DNA of 9,986 nucleotides from Sphingomonas sp. UBA1000 (GTDB taxonomy: Bacteria; Pseudomonadota; Alphaproteobacteria; Sphingomonadales; Sphingomonadaceae): assembly GCA_002291855.1 (NCBI GenBank), contig DBAW01000222.1:1-9986 (forward strand), given 5' to 3'. Under the pieces are notes generated by a model, which saw only the letters and a list, made by a program, of their open reading frames with translations, ran no database searches and was not told the DNA's origin. Shown one piece after another: positions 5,625 through 9,986 of this stretch; position 1 is the stretch's first letter; each line of letters opens with the position of its first letter. The position numbers were made by a program, and so were the translations under genes.

Positions 5625-7823
5625 ATGGGCGGTCAGGACGGCATGACCGGGCGGGGCAGGGAAGCACCCGACGCCGGCCTGATTGCATTTCTGCAGGCGC
5701 TGGCGCTGATCGGCGTGCGCGCCGATCCGGGGCAGTTGCTGCACGAGCGCGGGCGCGGCGGCGCACCGTTCGGCGCTGACGACATGTTGCGCGCCGGCAA
5801 GCGGCTGGGCGTCCGTGCCCGCCGGGTCCGCGTCGCGCCCGGCGCGGTCGCGCGGTTGCCGATGCCGGCGATCGCGATCGGCCGCGATGGCGGGTTCTTC
5901 CTGATCGCCGGGGTGCGCGAGGACGCGGAAGGCGAGGCGCGCGGGGGCGGGCCGCACGCGGTGCTGATCCAGGACCGGAATGGGCCGGAACCGCGCATCA
6001 TCGGCGATGCCGAACTGGCCGAGCTGTGGACCGGGGAGGCGGTGCTGCTCGCCACGCATGAGGCGCTGGCGGGTGCGCGGCGACATTTCGACCTGACATG
6101 GTTCCTGCCGTTTCTGGTCAAATACCGCCGGCCGCTGGGGCAGGTGCTGGCGGCCAGCTTTGCGATCCAGCTGGTCGGGCTGATCTCGCCGGTGTTCTTC
6201 CAGCTGATCATCGACAAGGTGCTGGTCAATGGCACGCTGTCGACGCTCGACGTGCTCGCCATCGGGCTGGCGGCCGTGTTCCTGTGGGAAACATTGCTCG
6301 GCTCGATGCGGCAATGGCTGCTCGCCCATACCAGTTCGCGGGTCGATGCGGAGCTGGGGGCATCGCTTTACCGCCACATGCTCAACCTGCCGCTCACCTA
6401 TTTCGAGACGCGGCGGGTGGGCGACACCGTTGCCCGGGTGCGCGAGCTGGACACGATCCGCGAGTTTCTGACCGGGCCGGCGCTCGGCACGCTGCTCGAC
6501 CTGCTGTTCACCATCGTCTTTTTCGCCACCATGTATCTGTATTCACCGCTGCTGACCCTGGTCGTCGCGCTGTCGCTGCCGCTTTATGCCGCGATCACCG
6601 CCGCCGTGGTGCCGGCGCTTCGCCGGGGACTGGATGAAAAGTTCAATCGCGGGGCCGACAGCCAGTCTTTCCTTGTCGAAAGCGTCAGTGCGGTGCGCAC
6701 GCTCAAGTCGATGGCGGTCGAACCGCGGATGCGCGGCGACTGGGAGCGCAAGCTTGCCGCCTATCTGAAAACCGGTTTTGCGGTCGCGCGGCTGGCCATC
6801 TGGGGATCGGGCGCGATCCAGCTGGTGTCGAAGCTGACCACGGTCGCCATCCTCTATTTCGGCGCGCGCGCGGTGATTGCCGGCGATCTGACGGTCGGCG
6901 GGCTGGTCGCGTTCAACATGCTGGCCGGGCGGGTGTCGACGCCGATCCTGCGCCTTGCCCAGCTGTCGCAGGATGTGCAGCAGGTGCGCGTGTCGCTGGA
7001 ACGGCTGGGCGATCTGCTCAATGCGCGCGGCGAGCCGGAGCATGATCCAAATCGTTCGGCGCTGCCCGCGCTCAGCGGTGCGATCCGGTTCGAACGGGTG
7101 CGCTTCCGCTACGGGCCGGACAGCCCGGAGGTGCTGACCGGCATCGACATCGATGTCGCGCCCGGCGAGGTGATCGGCGTGGTCGGGCCGTCAGGGTCCG
7201 GCAAATCGACCTTCACCAGCCTCATCCAGCGCCTGCACGTGCCGACCCAGGGGCGGGTGCTGGTCGACGGGGTCGATCTGGTGCTGGTCGATCCGGCCTG
7301 GCTGCGCCGCCAGATCGGGGTCGTGCTGCAGGAAAACGAGCTGCTGAACCGCAGCGTGCGCGACAATATCGCGCTTGCCGATCCGCTCGCGCCGATGGAG
7401 CAGGTGATCGCCGCCGCGCAGCTGGCCGGCGCGCACGAGTTCATTCTCGCTCTGCCCTATGGCTATGACACGGTGCTGGAGGAACGCGGCCGCAACCTGT
7501 CGGGCGGGCAGCGCCAGCGCCTCGCCATCGCGCGCGCCCTGCTCGGCGATCCGCGCATCCTGATCCTTGATGAGGCAACCTCTGCGCTCGATGCCGAATC
7601 CGAGGAGATTGTGCAGGCCAATCTCGGGGCCATCGCCGCCGGCCGCACGGTGATCATCGTCGCGCACCGGCTGTCGGCGGTGCGGCGGGCCGACCGCATC
7701 GTCACCATCGAGGCGGGGCGGATCACCGAGACCGGCAGCCATGACGAGCTGCTGCGTGCCGGTGGCCGCTATGCCGATCTGTGGCGTCGCCAGACCGGCC
7801 CGATCGCGGCGGTGCCGGCATGA
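5625..7823 (+). CDS. hlyB: HlyB-type type I secretion ABC transporter with inactive C39-like domain
   Basis: This 732-residue inner-membrane ATPase would drive one-step secretion together with the HlyD protein encoded next. Residues about 13-145 form a C39-like domain, but the catalytic Cys is replaced (DAG at 16-18) and the usual His position is Phe (GGFFLIAG, 89-96), so it should bind substrate and not cut it, as in HlyB. The membrane domain (about 160-450) contains the HlyB-like stretches FFQLIIDKVLV and RRVGDTVARVRELD. The ATPase domain has Walker A GPSGSGKST (521-529), Q-loop Gln569, signature LSGGQ (625-629), Walker B ILILDE (645-650) and His681. Length is close to HlyB (about 707). ATG 5625 is chosen for the GGGGGAA 4 nt upstream; ATG 5643, preceded by AGGA, is also possible, and a longer frame from 5526 lacks family resemblance. 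Its stop overlaps hlyD. The substrate is unknown. Confidence 0.92.
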   Translation: MGGQDGMTGRGREAPDAGLIAFLQALALIGVRADPGQLLHERGRGGAPFGADDMLRAGKRLGVRARRVRVAPGAVARLPMPAIAIGRDGGFFLIAGVREDAEGEARGGGPHAVLIQDRNGPEPRIIGDAELAELWTGEAVLLATHEALAGARRHFDLTWFLPFLVKYRRPLGQVLAASFAIQLVGLISPVFFQLIIDKVLVNGTLSTLDVLAIGLAAVFLWETLLGSMRQWLLAHTSSRVDAELGASLYRHMLNLPLTYFETRRVGDTVARVRELDTIREFLTGPALGTLLDLLFTIVFFATMYLYSPLLTLVVALSLPLYAAITAAVVPALRRGLDEKFNRGADSQSFLVESVSAVRTLKSMAVEPRMRGDWERKLAAYLKTGFAVARLAIWGSGAIQLVSKLTTVAILYFGARAVIAGDLTVGGLVAFNMLAGRVSTPILRLAQLSQDVQQVRVSLERLGDLLNARGEPEHDPNRSALPALSGAIRFERVRFRYGPDSPEVLTGIDIDVAPGEVIGVVGPSGSGKSTFTSLIQRLHVPTQGRVLVDGVDLVLVDPAWLRRQIGVVLQENELLNRSVRDNIALADPLAPMEQVIAAAQLAGAHEFILALPYGYDTVLEERGRNLSGGQRQRLAIARALLGDPRILILDEATSALDAESEEIVQANLGAIAAGRTVIIVAHRLSAVRRADRIVTIEAGRITETGSHDELLRAGGRYADLWRRQTGPIAAVPA

Positions 7824-9214
7824 GCGCGACGCTGGCCCGCCACTGGGAGGTGATCCGCTCCGCCTGGCAGCTGGAACGCGCGCGCCGCAGCGATCCGCGC
7901 AGCGGGTTCGAGGAATTCCTGCCCGGCGCGCTGGAGATCATCGAACGGCCGGCGTCGCCGCTCGGCCGGCTGGGGCTGTGGCTGCTGATCGGCGGGGTCG
8001 CGCTGGCACTGCTCTGGTCGTGGTTCGGGCGGCTGGACATTGTCGTCACCGCGCCGGGGCGGGTGATCGTGGCGAGCCGGGTGAAGCTCGTCCAGCCGTC
8101 CGAACTCGGCGTCGTGCGTGCCATCCATGTGCAGGAGGGGCAGCGGGTGCGCGCCGGGCAGCTGCTGGTCGAGCTTGATCCGACCAATGCCGGGGCCGAG
8201 GATGCGCAGGCGCGGACCGGCCTGCTGGCGGCGGAAATCGATGCCGCCCGCAACCGCGCGATCGCCCGCTATCTGGCGGGCGGCGGGGTGCGGGTCGACC
8301 TGCCGGCGGCAACGCCCGGCGATGTCGCCCGGTTGCAGCGCGACCTCGTCCGCACCCAGATTGCCGATTACGAGGCGCGGCGGGCGGTGCTGCTGCGCGC
8401 ACGCGGCGAACATGTCGCCGAACGGGCAGCGGCCGAGGCCGAGGAGCGCAAGCTGGCGGAAACGCTGCCGCTGCTCGACCGCCAGCTCGACGCCCGGCGC
8501 AGCCTGGCCGATCGCGGCTATTATTCGCGGCTGCGCGTGCATGAGCTGGAGGAGCAGCGGATCGAGCGGGTGCGCAACATGGATGTCCAGCGCGCCATCG
8601 CTGCCAAGGCCCAGGCGGCCATTGGCGGCATCGATGCCCAGCTGATGCAGCTGCGGTCCGATCTTGCCGCCAGCACCAGCAAGGAACTGGCGACCGCGCG
8701 GGACAACACCACGCTGCGCCGCAACGAGATCGAGAAGACGGCGGCCCGCCGCCGGCTGATGCAGCTGCGCGCGCCCGTTGCCGGCACCGTGCAGCAGCTG
8801 GCCGTCCATACGGTCGGCGGGGTCGTCGAACCTGCGCAGCAGCTGATGGTGATCGTGCCCGAAACCGCGCGGCTGATCGTTGAAACGCGCATCGCCAGCA
8901 AGGATATGGGGTTTGTGCGCACCGGCCAGCCGGTGCGGATCAAGGTCGATGCGTTTCCGTTCACCGATTTCGGCGCGGTCGGGGGGCGGGTGGTTGGCCT
9001 CGCGCGCGATTCGGTCGAGGATGAAAAACGCGGCCTGATCTATCCGGGGCGCGTCGCGCTCGACCGCGCCTATGTCATGGATGGCACGCGCCGGATTCCG
9101 CTGACCCCCGGCCTGTCGGTGACGGCCGAGATCCGCACCGGTCGGCGCCGGATCATCCAGTATCTGCTGTCGCCCATCGCGACGCGGCTCGACGAGGCCG
9201 GCCGCGAACGCTGA
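7820..9214 (+). CDS. hlyD: HlyD-type periplasmic adaptor (membrane fusion protein) of type I secretion
   Basis: A 464-residue protein that would be anchored in the inner membrane and link the HlyB-type ATPase to a TolC-like outer-membrane channel, which is not encoded in this window. A short cytoplasmic N terminus ending in SGFEEFLPGALEIIERP is followed by a membrane helix (about 50-69). The two halves of a lipoyl-like domain lie near 95-120 and 315-345. Between them is a long Ala/Arg/Glu-rich alpha-helical hairpin (about 125-310). The end GLSVTAEIRTGRRRIIQYLL (431-450) matches the characteristic C-terminal signature of the HlyD family. ATG 7820 overlaps the hlyB stop (ATGA), the typical coupled arrangement; a start at 7781 would add 13 residues that do not fit the family. 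Length is normal (HlyD is about 478). Confidence 0.93.
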   Translation: MSATLARHWEVIRSAWQLERARRSDPRSGFEEFLPGALEIIERPASPLGRLGLWLLIGGVALALLWSWFGRLDIVVTAPGRVIVASRVKLVQPSELGVVRAIHVQEGQRVRAGQLLVELDPTNAGAEDAQARTGLLAAEIDAARNRAIARYLAGGGVRVDLPAATPGDVARLQRDLVRTQIADYEARRAVLLRARGEHVAERAAAEAEERKLAETLPLLDRQLDARRSLADRGYYSRLRVHELEEQRIERVRNMDVQRAIAAKAQAAIGGIDAQLMQLRSDLAASTSKELATARDNTTLRRNEIEKTAARRRLMQLRAPVAGTVQQLAVHTVGGVVEPAQQLMVIVPETARLIVETRIASKDMGFVRTGQPVRIKVDAFPFTDFGAVGGRVVGLARDSVEDEKRGLIYPGRVALDRAYVMDGTRRIPLTPGLSVTAEIRTGRRRIIQYLLSPIATRLDEAGRER

Positions 9215-9281
9215 GCGCCGATTCGTGCCGCGCGCCGGCCAAATGCCCGCATCGTCCCCCGAACAACAGCTGCGGATGCCG

Positions 9282-9300
9282 CCCTCAAGGCCTTTGGGGG
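9282..9300 (+). terminator. Weak hairpin after hlyD, possible transcript end
   Basis: CCCTCAA (9282-9288) can pair with TTGGGGG (9294-9300), including one T-G wobble, around a 5-nt loop. It lies 67 nt after the hlyD stop. The downstream sequence is CTCTCCG, not a T run, so it could only be a poor intrinsic terminator. Confidence 0.2.
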
Positions 9301-9413
9301 CTCTCCGAACACTTCTCCCTCGGGCATGGTTCCGGACTGGACCGGCAAATCATTGGCTTTGCTTATCGCTGTATTGAGCGTTTCCGATCAAGCCATTTCA
9401 GACCCAATAGCGG

Positions 9414-9440
9414 TTGGACGCCCCCGTATTTGTCCATAGT
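9414..9440 (+). promoter_or_regulatory. Weak candidate promoter for the secreted-protein gene
   Basis: TTGGAC (9414-9419) and CATAGT (9435-9440) resemble -35 and -10 boxes, with a short 15-nt spacer. They lie in a stretch (about 9340-9460) that is visibly less GC-rich than the genes, and would give a leader of about 35-40 nt before the GTG start. Confidence 0.22.
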
Positions 9441-9469
9441 CTGATGTTCGACGCGGACCTTTAGTCGGT

Positions 9470-9473
9470 GGAG
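9470..9473 (+). promoter_or_regulatory. Ribosome binding site deciding a GTG start
   Basis: GGAG at 9470-9473 is 10 nt before GTG 9484. No ATG occurs in this frame until 9631, which lies after the predicted signal peptide, so this site plus the signal peptide supports the GTG start. Confidence 0.5.
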
Positions 9474-9483
9474 CGAAACGGAC

Positions 9484-9986
9484 GTGGCGCTGTTCGGAGA
9501 TGCTGGCCGGTCTCACCTGAAGCGCGCTGCGCTCTGCGTGGCATTTGCTGTCATCCCGGCCTGTGCGCAGGCCGAGAACATCGCCGAAAACCGAATCGCC
9601 GCCCGCGACCGTCTGGACTCGACTGAAAATATGTCTGGAGCCGGTCGGGCCGCCACGGGCTGGTATGTTGTCCGGCGGGGTGCCACCGATCGTTCGGCGG
9701 CGCTGCGTCTCGGGACCGATATTGGCGGCCATGCGATCTGCGGCACCGCGGGCATCGCCTTTCTGGCGCATGACGGCGGCCGCTCGGGCCTCTGGTATCT
9801 CGATCTTCAGAGCGGCCGGCGCACGCTGGTTGCGCGCGGCGCGTTCGATCAGCCGCGTGCCTGTTCGCCCGATGGCCGTTTCATCCTGCACGATCATTCG
9901 CCGGACTGCCCCAGTGCCGGTTCCTGCCATGACGACGATCCCGACGCGGCGCGGGAGATGCGGCTGGTCGACCGGCGCACCGGCCG
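9484..9986 (+). CDS. Secreted protein with propeller-like repeats, possible S9 peptidase or TolB-like (3' end missing)
   Basis: The frame stays open from 9445 to the window edge; GTG 9484 is chosen for its GGAG site and because it gives a complete signal peptide: basic residues HLKR (11-14), a hydrophobic core ALCVAFAVIPACA, and an AQA cleavage site near residue 30. The protein is therefore predicted to be exported to the periplasm or beyond. After it, about 137 residues include repeats of the PD40/WD40-like kind: AFLAHDGGRSGLWYLDLQSG, then CSPDGRFILHDH, then REMRLVDRRTG. Such blades occur in TolB-like proteins and in the N-terminal propeller of prolyl oligopeptidase and DPP IV-type (S9) proteases. 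The loop between blades has two Cys and several Asp (DCPSAGSCHDDDPD). Any catalytic domain would be outside the window, so the function is open. Next to a lanthipeptide locus without a leader protease, an S9 peptidase would make sense. Confidence 0.68.
   Translation, partial: MALFGDAGRSHLKRAALCVAFAVIPACAQAENIAENRIAARDRLDSTENMSGAGRAATGWYVVRRGATDRSAALRLGTDIGGHAICGTAGIAFLAHDGGRSGLWYLDLQSGRRTLVARGAFDQPRACSPDGRFILHDHSPDCPSAGSCHDDDPDAAREMRLVDRRTG

Noticed and set aside
9388..9930. 180-codon open frame on the minus strand at the right end
   Set aside because: It is opposite a plus-strand frame that has a ribosome site, a signal peptide and propeller motifs; no motifs of its own.
1..9986. CRISPR array, tRNA, rRNA or insertion sequence
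   Set aside because: No regularly spaced direct repeats, cloverleaf-like segments, transposase motifs or terminal inverted repeats were seen on reading through the window.

Overview
The window reads as GC-rich chromosomal DNA, probably from an alphaproteobacterium. The protein style (the HlyB/HlyD pair, GC-rich third codon positions) suggests a sphingomonad, but this is an inference without database support. All genes I accept lie on the + strand.

Layout: (1) 1-433 is the C-terminal ATPase end of a sensor histidine kinase cut by the window edge. (2) 434-694 is a less GC-rich gap with an imperfect inverted repeat and possible promoter elements. (3) 695-811 is a 38-codon gene for what looks like a class III lanthipeptide precursor; the leader carries an ILxLQ-type motif and the core is rich in Ser/Thr with a Cys-Cys pair. 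(4) 812-996 holds a very strong 16-bp hairpin (871-906) and a second terminator-like hairpin with a T run (945-983). (5) 997-3711 encodes a three-domain LanKC synthetase (phospho-Ser/Thr lyase, kinase, LanC-like cyclase without zinc ligands). (6) 3708-5255, overlapping it by 4 nt, encodes an ABC exporter with an unusually short nucleotide-binding domain that lacks a Q-loop glutamine. (7) 5256-5624 is a non-coding or weakly coding gap with inverted repeats. (8) 5625-7823 and 7820-9214, again overlapping by 4 nt, encode a HlyB-type type I secretion ABC transporter with a degenerate C39-like domain and a HlyD-type membrane fusion protein. (9) 9484 to the end is a GTG-started gene for a secreted, propeller-like protein that runs off the window.

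Proposed working: the precursor is made in excess because hairpins attenuate read-through into lanKC. LanKC phosphorylates and eliminates Ser/Thr in the core and forms thioether (lanthionine or labionin) rings with the two Cys. The coupled ABC protein exports the product across the inner membrane. HlyB/HlyD may give a route across both membranes or may serve an unrelated substrate; no RTX protein or TolC is seen here. No double-glycine leader site and no active C39 protease are present, so the leader must be removed by another protease. The truncated secreted protein at the right edge could be a prolyl-oligopeptidase-type (S9) enzyme, but its catalytic half is outside the window.

The most notable content is a class III lanthipeptide locus in an apparently Gram-negative host, with a tiny precursor gene that is easily missed, tandem intergenic hairpins, and a type I secretion pair next door.
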